Positions 1 through 8,171 of a stretch of DNA of 64,000 bases are shown here, piece after piece (the first letter of the stretch is position 1; the number at the start of each line of letters is the position of its first letter). The DNA comes from Paracoccus shanxieyensis (GTDB lineage Bacteria; Pseudomonadota; Alphaproteobacteria; Rhodobacterales; Rhodobacteraceae): positions 63,031 to 127,030 of the forward strand of contig NZ_WMII01000014.1 in NCBI RefSeq assembly GCF_009711265.1. Reading direction: 5' to 3'. The notes beneath the pieces were generated by a model, which saw only the letters and a program-made list of their open reading frames with translations, did no database searches and was not told the origin of the DNA. A program made the position numbers and the translations under genes.

Positions 1-741
1 ACCGTGTCGCTGGGCGGCGCTGCGGGCACGCTGTCGGCCATGGGCGCGGAAGGCCCCGCCGTGCGCAGCGCCTTGGCGCAGGCCCTGGATCTGGCCGATC
101 CGGGCCACAGCTGGCACGCCGAACGCGACCGCATGGGCGCGCTGGCCGCATGGATGACCGGCGTCACCACCAGTCTTGCCAAGATGGGCGAGGATCTGAT
201 CCTGATGACCCAATCGGGCATCAATGAAATACGGCTTGAAGGCGCGGGCGGATCCTCGACCATGCCGCAAAAGCAGAACCCTGTCGGCCCTTCGGTGCTG
301 GTGGCGCTGGCGCGGCAGGTGCTGGCGCTGTCCGGCGCGGTGCAGGGCGCGGGCGTCCACCGCCAGCAGCGCGACGGCGCGGCATGGTTCGTGGAATGGC
401 TGTGCCTGCCGCAGCTTTGCATCAGCACGGGCCGGGCCATCGCGCTGGCCGCAGACCTTGCTACCCGCATCAGCCCCGATGCGCAGGCGATGGCGCGGGG
501 GCTGGACGACGGCACAGGGCTGATCCATGCCGAGGCCTATACCTTCGCGCTGGCCCGCCATATGCCGCGCCCCGAAGCGCAGGCCAGGATCAAGGCGCTG
601 TGCAAGCAGGCCATGTCGGACAACCGATCGCTGCCCGATCTGGTCGCCCGTGACTTCCCCGATCTGGACCTGTCAGCGGCGGGCGGACTTGGCACGGCCC
701 CCGCCGAGGCCCGCGCCTTTGCAGCCAGCACCGGCGCCTAG
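1..741 (+). CDS. pcaB: 3-carboxy-cis,cis-muconate cycloisomerase, 3' part (cut by window edge)
   Basis: The frame is open from the window edge, so the N-terminus lies outside. The visible 246 codons carry the fumarase/aspartase superfamily signature GSSTMPQKQNPVG (about residues 83-95 of the visible part), including the serine-loop region that deprotonates substrate. The preceding LGGAAGTLSAMG segment is typical of PcaB rather than adenylosuccinate lyase or argininosuccinate lyase. PcaB converts 3-carboxymuconate to 4-carboxymuconolactone in the protocatechuate branch of the beta-ketoadipate pathway, in the cytoplasm. The lower part of the pathway (pcaIJF) lies about 46 kb away in this window, so pca genes are split; pcaHG/pcaCD are probably just left of the window (inference). 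It ends nine bases before a convergent gene. Confidence 0.9.
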   Translation, partial: TVSLGGAAGTLSAMGAEGPAVRSALAQALDLADPGHSWHAERDRMGALAAWMTGVTTSLAKMGEDLILMTQSGINEIRLEGAGGSSTMPQKQNPVGPSVLVALARQVLALSGAVQGAGVHRQQRDGAAWFVEWLCLPQLCISTGRAIALAADLATRISPDAQAMARGLDDGTGLIHAEAYTFALARHMPRPEAQARIKALCKQAMSDNRSLPDLVARDFPDLDLSAAGGLGTAPAEARAFAASTGA

Positions 742-750
742 CACCGGCGT

Positions 751-1578
751 CTAACGCAGCCCCCGCCAGATCGACGAGGCGATGTCGCCCAGATCGCCCA
801 GCCGGGCAAGGACGTGTTCGCGTTCGACCCCGGCTGCGCCCTGATGCCGGTCCAGCCGGTCCAGCATCCGCATCAGACGCCGGCGATGCGTGCCAAGGCC
901 CACCTGCACCGGGTCCGCAATCAGCCCGGCAAATGTCGTCAGAACCGAGGCCAGCACCGACAGCACGACCCCGGTCAGCACCACCTGCCAGACGGCCAGA
1001 TGCGCGGGAAACAAGCCATACCACACCCCTCCGGCCCAGCTTCCCAAGGCGAAATCGTGAATGGCCTGACCCTGCGCGCCCATATTGGCAATGGGCTCGG
1101 CCAAGGAAATCACGCCCGGCGTGGCACGGTTGAACATCACAAAGCCAAGCGCCAGCACGATCAGCGATGTGGTGATCTCGGACACGGCATTGCGGGTCTC
1201 GGCATAGCCGTTGATGGCGTGGCGCGCGACCTCGGGCGGGGCGTCGGGACCGATGCCCTGATCGCGCAGCCTGTCCAGCAGGGCGTTCAGGTCGATCTCA
1301 AGCTGCCGCGCCACATCCGAGGTCAGAAAGATCTGCCGCGCCGCCAGCCATGCCGAGGCGCGCCGCGCCCCGCACCAGCCAAGGATGGCGGCGATCAGCT
1401 TGATCAGCAAAAAGACCGGCGACAGCATGACGTTCACCGGCGCACGCAGCAGATCCAGCCCCAGCGCCGCGCGATGCAGCCGGAACGTGCCGCGAATGCC
1501 ATAGCGCGCGCGCACGAAACGGCGGATCTCGGCCTCACGCAGGGTCAGGGGCCGGGGATCGGCGGGGGCGGGCGTCAT
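751..1578 (-). CDS. Uncharacterised inner-membrane protein
   Basis: A 275-residue protein with an N-terminal amphipathic basic region (RRFVRARYGIRGTFRLHRAALGL), a hydrophobic pair around residues 50-75 (VNVMLSPVFLLIKLIAAILGW), a central segment around 140-155 and a further one around 195-215. It resembles a conserved Rhodobacteraceae membrane family I associate with DUF6635, but I cannot confirm the family by eye. No catalytic motif is visible. The start ATG at 1578 is preceded by a weak GGA-containing ribosome site. It is convergent with pcaB and co-oriented with the exporter gene upstream of it, about 60 bases away, so co-transcription with the exporter is possible. Confidence 0.7.
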   Translation of the reverse strand: MTPAPADPRPLTLREAEIRRFVRARYGIRGTFRLHRAALGLDLLRAPVNVMLSPVFLLIKLIAAILGWCGARRASAWLAARQIFLTSDVARQLEIDLNALLDRLRDQGIGPDAPPEVARHAINGYAETRNAVSEITTSLIVLALGFVMFNRATPGVISLAEPIANMGAQGQAIHDFALGSWAGGVWYGLFPAHLAVWQVVLTGVVLSVLASVLTTFAGLIADPVQVGLGTHRRRLMRMLDRLDRHQGAAGVEREHVLARLGDLGDIASSIWRGLR

Positions 1579-1638
1579 GTCTGGATCGTCCTTCCTGCTG
1601 CGGCACAGCCCTTTATCTAGGGACCAACGCGCGCAGGC

Positions 1639-2655
1639 TCAACGCCCCGACATCAGCAGCACCAGCCCAAGCCCCACCGCCGAGATGAACCCCGAGGCCA
1701 GCGCCCCCAGCAGCAGCGGCCGCGCGCCCTTGGCCCGCAGGCGGCGCAGATCGGTTTCCAGCCCCATCGCCGCAAGCGCCACGGTCAGCAGAAAACTGGT
1801 GAGGACGGCGATTGCGGCGCGCAGCGTCTCGGGGACCGGCAGGGCGCTGTTCAGCAGCACCACGCCCACGAAGCCCAGCACGAACCAGGGCGTTGGTGCG
1901 GCGCCTTCCGCTGCCTGACCGCGACGACGGGCCAGCGCACCCAGACACAGGATCAGCGGTGCCAGCATGATGACCCGGCCCAGCTTGGCCACGGTTCCGG
2001 CCTGCCCGGCCTCGGGGCCGTGCTGAAAGGCCGCGCCTGCGACCTGCGCCACCTCATGCACGGTCGCGCCGACCCAGATGCCGTAATCCGTGGCCCCAAG
2101 CCCCAGCACATGGCCCAGCCACGGCAGCACAAGCATGGCGACCGAACCGAAGACCGTGACGCAGGCAATCGCATAGGCCACATCCTCATCGCTGCCACGG
2201 GTCACGGTGTTCGTCGCCAGCACCGCCGACGCGCCGCAGACCGATGTGCCCGCCGCGATCAGTTGCGTCAGTTGCGCCGGAACGCCAAGCGCCTTTCCGG
2301 CCCATGTCGTGAATATGAAGGTGGCGACTAAGGCCAGAACGATCACCGCAAGCCCCGGCAGACCGATGGCGGCCAATTGCCCCAGCGTCAGTTGAAACCC
2401 CAGCAGCACGATGGCCAGCCGCAGCAGCCTGCGCATGGAAAATGCGATCCCCGGACGGAATGTCTGGGGCAGCGGGGCCAGATTGCGGAGGACGATCCCG
2501 ATGACCAGCGCCACAGCCAGCGGGCTGAGCGCGGCGATGCCCGACAGGCGCTGGATCAGCATTGCCAGCGCCGCAATCGCCATGGTCAGCACCAGCCCCG
2601 GCAGCAGCCGCAGCGTCCGGGCGGGTGAGGAAAGGCTTGCTTCGATGCTGGTCAT
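1639..2655 (-). CDS. YeiH-family putative sulfate/sulfite exporter
   Basis: The 338-residue product is almost wholly hydrophobic (about ten membrane helices) and shows the UPF0324/YeiH (PSE family) motifs GTSVCGASAVLATN and GATVHEVAQVAGAAF. Family members are proposed to export sulfate or sulfite; the Paracoccus taurine-degradation relative TauZ is the best-known context. The open frame extends further upstream, but the start at 2655 (MTSIEASLSS) has an AGGAG site eight bases before it, whereas the upstream extension overlaps the divergent regulator. Divergence from a LysR gene mirrors yeiH/yeiE. The neighbouring ssu operon releases sulfite, which fits an export role (inference). Confidence 0.88.
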   Translation of the reverse strand: MTSIEASLSSPARTLRLLPGLVLTMAIAALAMLIQRLSGIAALSPLAVALVIGIVLRNLAPLPQTFRPGIAFSMRRLLRLAIVLLGFQLTLGQLAAIGLPGLAVIVLALVATFIFTTWAGKALGVPAQLTQLIAAGTSVCGASAVLATNTVTRGSDEDVAYAIACVTVFGSVAMLVLPWLGHVLGLGATDYGIWVGATVHEVAQVAGAAFQHGPEAGQAGTVAKLGRVIMLAPLILCLGALARRRGQAAEGAAPTPWFVLGFVGVVLLNSALPVPETLRAAIAVLTSFLLTVALAAMGLETDLRRLRAKGARPLLLGALASGFISAVGLGLVLLMSGR

Positions 2656-2724
2656 GCTTGGATCTCCTGGCATATGGCGCAGAATGAGGCTTGCATTTCG
2701 ATCAATCAAACGGATTATTCTGCT

Positions 2725-2740
2725 AAGATCGTTCGATTTT
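2725..2740. promoter_or_regulatory. Candidate LysR operator between yeiH-like and lysR genes
   Basis: AAGATCG-TT-CGATTTT is a near-perfect palindrome (one mismatched pair) in the 93-base divergent intergenic region, just upstream of the lysR start at 2749. A second AATC-N5-GATT repeat lies a little to its left. Divergently transcribed LysR regulators usually bind such sites and control both directions. Assignment is by position and symmetry only. Confidence 0.4.
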
Positions 2741-2748
2741 GGTGATGA

Positions 2749-3636
2749 ATGACGCTGGAGCAGTTGCGCATCTTCATGGCCGTCGCCAGCCGCGAACATG
2801 TGACGCAGGCGGCAACGGCGCTTGGGCTGACGCAATCCGCCGTCAGTGCGGCCCTGACCGCGCTGGAGACGCGACACGGCGTCCGGCTGTTTGACCGCAT
2901 CGGGCGCCGGATCCAGCTGACCGAGGATGGCCGCGCCTTCATGGCCGAGGCGCAGGCGGTGCTGGACCGGGCCGAAACCGCCGAGATGCTGCTGGCCGAT
3001 CTGTCGCGCGAACCGCAGGGGCGGTTGCGCATCCATGCCAGCCAGACCGTCGCCAGCTATTGGCTGCCGCCGCGCCTGATGGCGCTGCATGACCTGCATC
3101 CGGGGATCGAATTCCGCCTGACGCTGGGCAATACCCGGCAGGTCGCGGATGCCGTCGCCGAAGGCGCCGCCGATATCGGCTTTGTCGAAGGCGATGTCAG
3201 CCATGGCGATTTGCACCGGCAGGTCGTCGCCCGCGACCGTCTGGCGCTGGTCATGGCGGACACGCATCCGCTGGCATCAGAGCAATCACCCGATCCGGCG
3301 CAATGGCTGGATTACCGCTGGGCACTGCGCGAGCCGGGTTCGGGCACGCGGGCCGAATTTGAAGCGTGGCTGGTGCAGCGCGGAAGCTCGGTCGCGGCGC
3401 TGGACATCGCCATCGAGCTGCCCTCGAACGAGGCGGTGCTCAGCGCCGTGTCGCACAGCCAATGCCTTGCCGCCCTGTCGCAGCGCGCCGTGGCCAGTGC
3501 AGCAGGTGCGGGCTGGGTGCGCATCACGCCGCTTCCCGGGGCCGAGCGGGTGTTTTCCGTGCTGTCGGACCCCCGCCGTCACCGCACCCGTGCCATGCAG
3601 GCTTTGCTGGCTTTGGCGGTCGCGCCCGAATTCTAG
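2749..3636 (+). CDS. LysR-family transcriptional regulator (YeiE/CysB-like group)
   Basis: A 295-residue LysR protein. Residues 1-60 form the winged helix-turn-helix (TLEQLRIFMAVASREHVTQAA... TQSAVSAALTALE), and residues about 88-290 the periplasmic-binding-like effector domain (GRLRIHASQTVASYWLPPRL). It is divergent from the YeiH-type exporter with a 93-base gap, the usual arrangement for a regulator of that exporter; E. coli YeiE/YeiH is the parallel. The effector is unknown; sulfite or a cysteine precursor is a guess from context. A GGTGA element five bases before ATG 2749 serves as ribosome site. Confidence 0.9.
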   Translation: MTLEQLRIFMAVASREHVTQAATALGLTQSAVSAALTALETRHGVRLFDRIGRRIQLTEDGRAFMAEAQAVLDRAETAEMLLADLSREPQGRLRIHASQTVASYWLPPRLMALHDLHPGIEFRLTLGNTRQVADAVAEGAADIGFVEGDVSHGDLHRQVVARDRLALVMADTHPLASEQSPDPAQWLDYRWALREPGSGTRAEFEAWLVQRGSSVAALDIAIELPSNEAVLSAVSHSQCLAALSQRAVASAAGAGWVRITPLPGAERVFSVLSDPRRHRTRAMQALLALAVAPEF

Positions 3637-3866
3637 GCGCGGGGTTGCCGTCATCTTGCCAGTGCGGCAGGCGTTTTCCATCCGGAACAACCACTTCCCG
3701 CATCCCGGCCAGAAGCCGGGACGATCTGAAGGGCTGATCGGTTTTTGCGCAAATCCCGCTCTGCCCGAGGTGAGAAGAGAAGACGAATTTCCCCAATGCG
3801 GGGTAAACACCGGAATCTCTATATACTCAGTCGTTATTAAGTGTATTCTTTCCGTGATGAATCACC

Positions 3867-3884
3867 CGACGCGCTTTGGCGTCG
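3867..3884 (+). promoter_or_regulatory. 5' leader hairpin upstream of ssuD
   Basis: CGACGC-gctttg-GCGTCG forms a perfect six-pair stem in the untranslated leader, about 14 bases before the ssuD ribosome site. Upstream, 3822-3827 (TATACT) resembles a -10 element and 3854-3865 (GTGAT-GA-ATCAC) is a small palindrome. The leader region 3637-3914 otherwise holds no gene. Function of these elements is unproven. Confidence 0.3.
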
Positions 3885-3914
3885 TTGCGGCCCAAGTCAG
3901 GAAAGGACCGGCAT

Positions 3915-5102
3915 ATGACCATTCCAACCCCCGAAAAGATCAAGGTTTTGTGGTTTCTGCCCACGCATGGCGATGCGCGCTATCTGGGCACGTCCGAAGG
4001 TGGCCGGTCTGTGAACCTGCCCTATCTGCGCCAGATCGCGCAGGCGGCGGATGAACTGGGCTATTTCGGTGTGCTGCTGCCCACGGGCCGCAGTTGCGAA
4101 GACAGCTGGGTCGTGGCTGCGGCCCTGGCCTCGCAGACGCAGAAGCTGCGCTTTCTGGTCGCCGTGCGGCCGGGGCTGCAATCGCCGACGCTGGCCGCGC
4201 GCATGACCGCGACGCTGGACCGGCTGTCGGGCGGGCGGCTGCTGATCAACGTGGTGACAGGCGGCGATCCGGTGGAAAATGCCGGCGATGGCATCCATCT
4301 GGATCACGCCGAACGCTATGAGGTCACGCAGGAGTTTCTGGATGTCTACAAGGCCCTGCTGGCCGGTGAGACGGTCAATCATCATGGCAAGCACCTGAAG
4401 ATCGACGACGGCAAGCTGCTGTTTGCGCCCCTGCAACCCTCGGGCCCGCCGCTGTATTTCGGCGGCTCGTCCGAGGCGGCGAATGCGGTGGCGGCCAAGC
4501 AGGTCGACAAATACCTGACATGGGGCGAGCCGCCCGCGCAGGTCCGCGACAAGCTCGAAAGCGTCCGCCGTCTGGCCGAGGCCGAGGGGCGCGATGTCAG
4601 TTTCGGCATCCGCCTGCATGTCATCGTGCGCGAGACCAATGCCGAAGCGTGGGAGGCCGCCGACCGGCTGATCAGCCGTCTGGACGACGCGACCATCGCC
4701 AAGGCGCAGGAAACCTTTGCCCGCATGGACTCGGTCGGGCAGCGCCGCATGGCCGCGCTGCATGGCGGGCGCCGCGACAAGCTGGAGATCAGCCCGAACC
4801 TGTGGGCGGGCGTCGGCCTTGTGCGGGGCGGTGCGGGCACGGCGCTGGTCGGCGATGCCGAAACGGTGGCCGAACGGATCGACGAATACCGCCGCGTGGG
4901 CATCGATACCTTCATCATGTCGGGCTATCCGCATCTGGAAGAGGCCTACAGCTTCGGGGAACGCGTCCTGCCGCTGCTGCCGCTGGATCATCCGCTGCCG
5001 CAGGCGCAGCTTTCCGCGAATATGGGTCCGTTCGGTGAAACGGTGGGCAATGATTATCGCCCCGCCACCGCGCCCCGGCCCGTTCTGGTGACCGGAGGCT
5101 GA
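3915..5102 (+). CDS. ssuD: FMNH2-dependent alkanesulfonate monooxygenase
   Basis: The 395-residue product aligns by eye along its whole length with E. coli Ssu[15 protein letters not shown] at the N-terminus, TGRSCEDSW with the conserved cysteine (C61 here, C54 in E. coli), LVTWGEPP-like [24 protein letters not shown], and the lid loop [14 protein letters not shown] with the conserved arginine. It is a bacterial luciferase-like TIM barrel that uses reduced FMN and O2 to cleave alkanesulfonates to aldehyde plus sulfite in the cytoplasm. The start at 3915 follows an AGGAAAGGA ribosome site; 13 codons further upstream are open but lack one. It heads an operon with the reductase and transporter that it needs. 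Confidence 0.97.
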   Translation: MTIPTPEKIKVLWFLPTHGDARYLGTSEGGRSVNLPYLRQIAQAADELGYFGVLLPTGRSCEDSWVVAAALASQTQKLRFLVAVRPGLQSPTLAARMTATLDRLSGGRLLINVVTGGDPVENAGDGIHLDHAERYEVTQEFLDVYKALLAGETVNHHGKHLKIDDGKLLFAPLQPSGPPLYFGGSSEAANAVAAKQVDKYLTWGEPPAQVRDKLESVRRLAEAEGRDVSFGIRLHVIVRETNAEAWEAADRLISRLDDATIAKAQETFARMDSVGQRRMAALHGGRRDKLEISPNLWAGVGLVRGGAGTALVGDAETVAERIDEYRRVGIDTFIMSGYPHLEEAYSFGERVLPLLPLDHPLPQAQLSANMGPFGETVGNDYRPATAPRPVLVTGG

Positions 5103-5105
5103 CAG

Positions 5106-6575
5106 GTGAACCTGATGCCCATGTCCCACGTCACTGCGCCGCTGCGGGTCGTCATCGTCGGCGGCGGCCTGTCCGGGGCCTCGCTGGCCTGGCATCTGGC
5201 GCAGATGCAGGTTCCGGTCGTGGTCACGGTCATCGAGCCACGCGCCGAACTGGGCCGCGGTCTGGCCTATTCCACGACCGAGCCCACGCATCGCATCAAC
5301 GTCCCCGCGCATCGCATGTCGCTGGACCCCGATCACCACGATGATTTCGCGGATTGGCTGCGCGAGGCCGCGGCCAGCGGCAGGCTGCCGCCCGACGATC
5401 AGGCCGATGCGGGACGCGGCGACCTGTTTCCCCGGCGCGAGGTCTTTGGCCAATATGTGGCCGACCGCCTTGCTCCGCATCTGCAGGCCGGGGCGGTGCG
5501 CCATCTGCGGGCGCGGGTGCAGGACATCCAGCGCAATGAGGACGGCTCGCTGCTGCTGCATCTGTCCGATGACGGTCTGGTGCGCGCCGATCTGCTGGTG
5601 CTGGCGACAGGCCATCCGCCGCCCGCCGTGCCGAAGGTTCTGGCTGGCCTTTCGGGGCAGGGCCCGCTTGTCGCCGATCCCTATGATCCGGCGCAGCTTG
5701 CCCGGGTGCCCAAGGACGCGCGGGTGCTGATCATGGGTGCTGCGCTGACCTCGGCCGATGTCATCGCGACGCTGGACCGGCAGGGTTTTCAGGGCCAGAT
5801 CACCTGCATCTCGCGCCACGGTCTGCGCTCGCGCGGGCATGGCGAGGTCATCCGCGAATCCGAGGTGGATTTCACCGATCCGCCGCTTCAGGGCGCCTCG
5901 GACCTGCTGCGGCGCGTGCGCCACGCCATCGTGGACGATCTGGCGCAGGGGCAGGGCTGGCAGGCGACGATCCAGCGCGTGCGCGATCAGGGCGGCGCGA
6001 TCTGGACCGCGCTGGACAGCGCCGCCCGCCGCCGCTTGCTGCGCCATCTGCGGACCTATTGGGACGTGCACCGCTTTCGCATCGCCCCGCAGGTCGAGGC
6101 CGTGCTGGACCGGCTGATCGGGGCGGGGCGGCTGCGCTATCTGGCCGGTCACCTGACCTCGGCCATGCCGCAGGCGGATGGCTCGGTTCAGGTGGCGTGG
6201 CGGCTGCGCGGCACGCGGCAGATCCAGCGGCAGCCGTTCGACCGTGTGATCGTCACCACCGGCCCGGCGCATGACCGATGTATCGACGGCAACCCGGCGC
6301 TGTCGGCGCTGGCGCGGCTGGGGCTGATCGCGCCCGATCCCCTGGGTCTGGGTCTTGATACCACGCTGCGGGGCTGGGCGCGCGACCCGAAGGGCCGCGA
6401 CAGTGACCGGGTGCTGATCGCCGGGCCCTTGGCGCGGGGGCAGGTGGGCGAGCTGGTCGGTGCGCCCGAATGTTCGGTTCATTCGCTGCATCTGGCACAG
6501 GAAATCGCCCTGCACGCTACTTTCGGGCCGACGGCCCCATCCATCGAACATGCCCGCGCGGTCGGGCAGGACTGA
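5106..6575 (+). CDS. FAD/NAD(P)-binding protein in the ssu operon
   Basis: A 489-residue flavoprotein of the FAD-NAD(P)-binding family (YdhS/HdrA-like, PF13454-type). Residues about 12-40 give the Rossmann FAD motif (VVIVGGGLSGASLAWHLA) with acidic end VIEPRAELGRGLAYS; a second dinucleotide segment follows (VLIMGAALTSADVIATL, about residues 200-215). No enzyme of known reaction is recognised. It starts with GTG at 5106, seven bases after GGAGG and only three bases after the ssuD stop; ATG at 5115 and 5121 are alternatives. Lying between ssuD and its FMN reductase it could supply an oxidoreductase step on the sulfonate or the resulting aldehyde, but that is inference. See findings. Confidence 0.85.
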   Translation: MNLMPMSHVTAPLRVVIVGGGLSGASLAWHLAQMQVPVVVTVIEPRAELGRGLAYSTTEPTHRINVPAHRMSLDPDHHDDFADWLREAAASGRLPPDDQADAGRGDLFPRREVFGQYVADRLAPHLQAGAVRHLRARVQDIQRNEDGSLLLHLSDDGLVRADLLVLATGHPPPAVPKVLAGLSGQGPLVADPYDPAQLARVPKDARVLIMGAALTSADVIATLDRQGFQGQITCISRHGLRSRGHGEVIRESEVDFTDPPLQGASDLLRRVRHAIVDDLAQGQGWQATIQRVRDQGGAIWTALDSAARRRLLRHLRTYWDVHRFRIAPQVEAVLDRLIGAGRLRYLAGHLTSAMPQADGSVQVAWRLRGTRQIQRQPFDRVIVTTGPAHDRCIDGNPALSALARLGLIAPDPLGLGLDTTLRGWARDPKGRDSDRVLIAGPLARGQVGELVGAPECSVHSLHLAQEIALHATFGPTAPSIEHARAVGQD

Positions 6576-6592
6576 AACGACAGGAGTTTTCC

Positions 6593-7171
6593 ATGACAAC
6601 CCTGACCATTGCCGGTTTCGCCGGCAGCTTCTCGGTGCCCTCGCGCACCCGCTCACTGGTCGAATCCGCCATCGAGCTTGCGACCGAACGGTTCGACGTG
6701 ACCGGCCATGTCTTCGATCTGGGCGAGCTTGGCCCTTCGCTGGGCAATGCCCGCAGTCTGGGCGATCTGGACGCGCAGGCGCGCGATCTGGTCCATTCGC
6801 TGATCCATGCCGACGCGCTGGTCATCGCCAGCCCGACGCATAAGGGCAGCTATGCCGGATTGTTCAAGCATGTCTTCGACCTGTTGGATCCCAGCATGTT
6901 GCAGGGCAAGCCGATCCTGTTGGCCGCCACCGGCGGCGGCGACCGTCACGCGCTGATGATCGAGCACCAGCTTCGCCCGCTTTTCGCCTTTTTCGAGGCG
7001 CAGACGCTGGGCACGGGCATCTATGCCTCGGACCGCGAATTCGTCGGCGGCAAGCTGGCGGACGAAGCGGCGCGGGCGCGCTTGAGCCGCGCCGTGAACC
7101 AGCTTGCCCCCTTCCTTCCGCCCCGTGCCGCCCAACCGGCAGCCGAGCCCGCCATCCTCAAGGCGCTTTGA
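6593..7171 (+). CDS. ssuE: NAD(P)H-dependent FMN reductase (SsuE/MsuE type)
   Basis: A 192-residue flavodoxin-like reductase: GFAGSFSVPSRTRSLV (FMN phosphate loop), IASPTHKGSYAGLFKHVFDLL and LLAATGGGDRHALMIEHQLRPLF are the conserved blocks of the SsuE/MsuE family. It supplies FMNH2 to the SsuD monooxygenase. AGGAG precedes ATG 6593 by six bases. Whether it is closer to SsuE or MsuE cannot be settled by eye; the partner enzyme next door is SsuD, so ssuE is used. It lies 17 bases after the flavoprotein gene and 13 before ssuA. Confidence 0.9.
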   Translation: MTTLTIAGFAGSFSVPSRTRSLVESAIELATERFDVTGHVFDLGELGPSLGNARSLGDLDAQARDLVHSLIHADALVIASPTHKGSYAGLFKHVFDLLDPSMLQGKPILLAATGGGDRHALMIEHQLRPLFAFFEAQTLGTGIYASDREFVGGKLADEAARARLSRAVNQLAPFLPPRAAQPAAEPAILKAL

Positions 7172-7184
7172 CAGGAGCCAGATC

Positions 7185-8156
7185 ATGACCACGACAATTT
7201 CCCGCCGCCATGCGCTTGCCCTTGGCCTTGGCATGGCGGCGCTGGCAGCGCCCGGCATCCTGCGCGCCGCCCCGGCAAAAGCCTTGCGGGTCGGCTGGCA
7301 AAAGGGCGGGCTTCTGGGACTTGTGAAAGGCTCGGGCGCGTTTGAACAGGCGCTGGCCGACAAGGGCATCCGCGTCAGCTGGTCGGAATTCACCTCAGGC
7401 CCGCCGCTGCTTGAGGCGCTGTCGGCCAATGCGCTGGATTTCGGCTATACCGGCAATGTGCCGCCGATCTTTGCCCATGCCGCGCGCGGCAATCTGGTCT
7501 TTGTCGGCGCGGGCCAGGGCTCGCGCGAGGGGCATGCCATTCTGGTGCCCAAGGACTCGCCCATCCAGACGATTGCCGACCTGAAGGGCCAGACCGTCGC
7601 CTTCAAGCGTGGCAGCTCGGCGCATTATGCGACGATCAAGCTTTTGCGCACGGCCGGGCTGACGCTGGACGACATCAAGCCGCAGGATCTGGCGCCGCCC
7701 GATGCCATCGCCGCCTTTGATGCGGGCGCCATCGGCGCATGGACGATCTGGGATCCCTATTTCGCCGCCGCGCAGGAACGCCCCAACACCCGCGTTCTGT
7801 CGACGACCGAACAGCTGGAGCCGGAGTTCAACTTCTATTCGGCCAATGGCAACTATGCCAAGGACAACCCCGAACTGATCGCCACGCTGGTCGATACGGT
7901 CAAGGCCGTGGGCCAGCAGGGGCAGGCCGATCTGCCCACCACCATCGCCACACTGTCCAAAGCCACCGGCCTGCCGGAAAGCGTGATGCAGCGGTTCCTG
8001 ACCCGCAAGGGCAGCGATCTGGGGCTGGTCGGCTTTATCGAGCCGAAACACATCGCCTATGAGCAGGGCGTCGCGGACGAGTTTTTCAAGCTGAAGATCA
8101 TCCCCCGGCAGCTGGACATCGCCTCGGTGGTCTGGACGCCGCAAACCGCAAGCTGA
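7185..8156 (+). CDS. ssuA: Aliphatic sulfonate ABC transporter, substrate-binding protein
   Basis: A 323-residue periplasmic protein with an N-terminal SRRHALALGLGMAALAAPGILRA signal, which has the twin-arginine look (SRRxA), and an AxA-like cleavage around residue 26. The body has SsuA/TauA/NitT features: VGWQKGGLLGLVKGSG, LDFGYTGNVPPIFAHAARG, and AFKRGSSAHYATIKLL. It captures alkanesulfonates for SsuBC. ATG 7185 follows AGGAG; 27 upstream in-frame codons overlap ssuE and are not used. Typical family length. Confidence 0.94.
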   Translation: MTTTISRRHALALGLGMAALAAPGILRAAPAKALRVGWQKGGLLGLVKGSGAFEQALADKGIRVSWSEFTSGPPLLEALSANALDFGYTGNVPPIFAHAARGNLVFVGAGQGSREGHAILVPKDSPIQTIADLKGQTVAFKRGSSAHYATIKLLRTAGLTLDDIKPQDLAPPDAIAAFDAGAIGAWTIWDPYFAAAQERPNTRVLSTTEQLEPEFNFYSANGNYAKDNPELIATLVDTVKAVGQQGQADLPTTIATLSKATGLPESVMQRFLTRKGSDLGLVGFIEPKHIAYEQGVADEFFKLKIIPRQLDIASVVWTPQTAS

Positions 8157-8171
8157 AGGAAAGGATAGCAG

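Noticed and set aside
3703..3721. TCCCGGC-cagaa-GCCGGGA stem after the lysR gene as a terminator
   Set aside because: The stem has seven pairs but no U tract follows; kept only as an uncertain structure and not listed as a feature.
3810..3914. Possible sulfur-responsive riboswitch in the ssuD leader
   Set aside because: Only one short hairpin is visible; none of the conserved SAM riboswitch elements or pseudoknot sequences could be recognised.
3897..6656. Long antisense open frame (over 900 codons) across ssuD and the flavoprotein gene
   Set aside because: Same artefact: it is complementary to two well-supported genes and has no motif or ribosome site.
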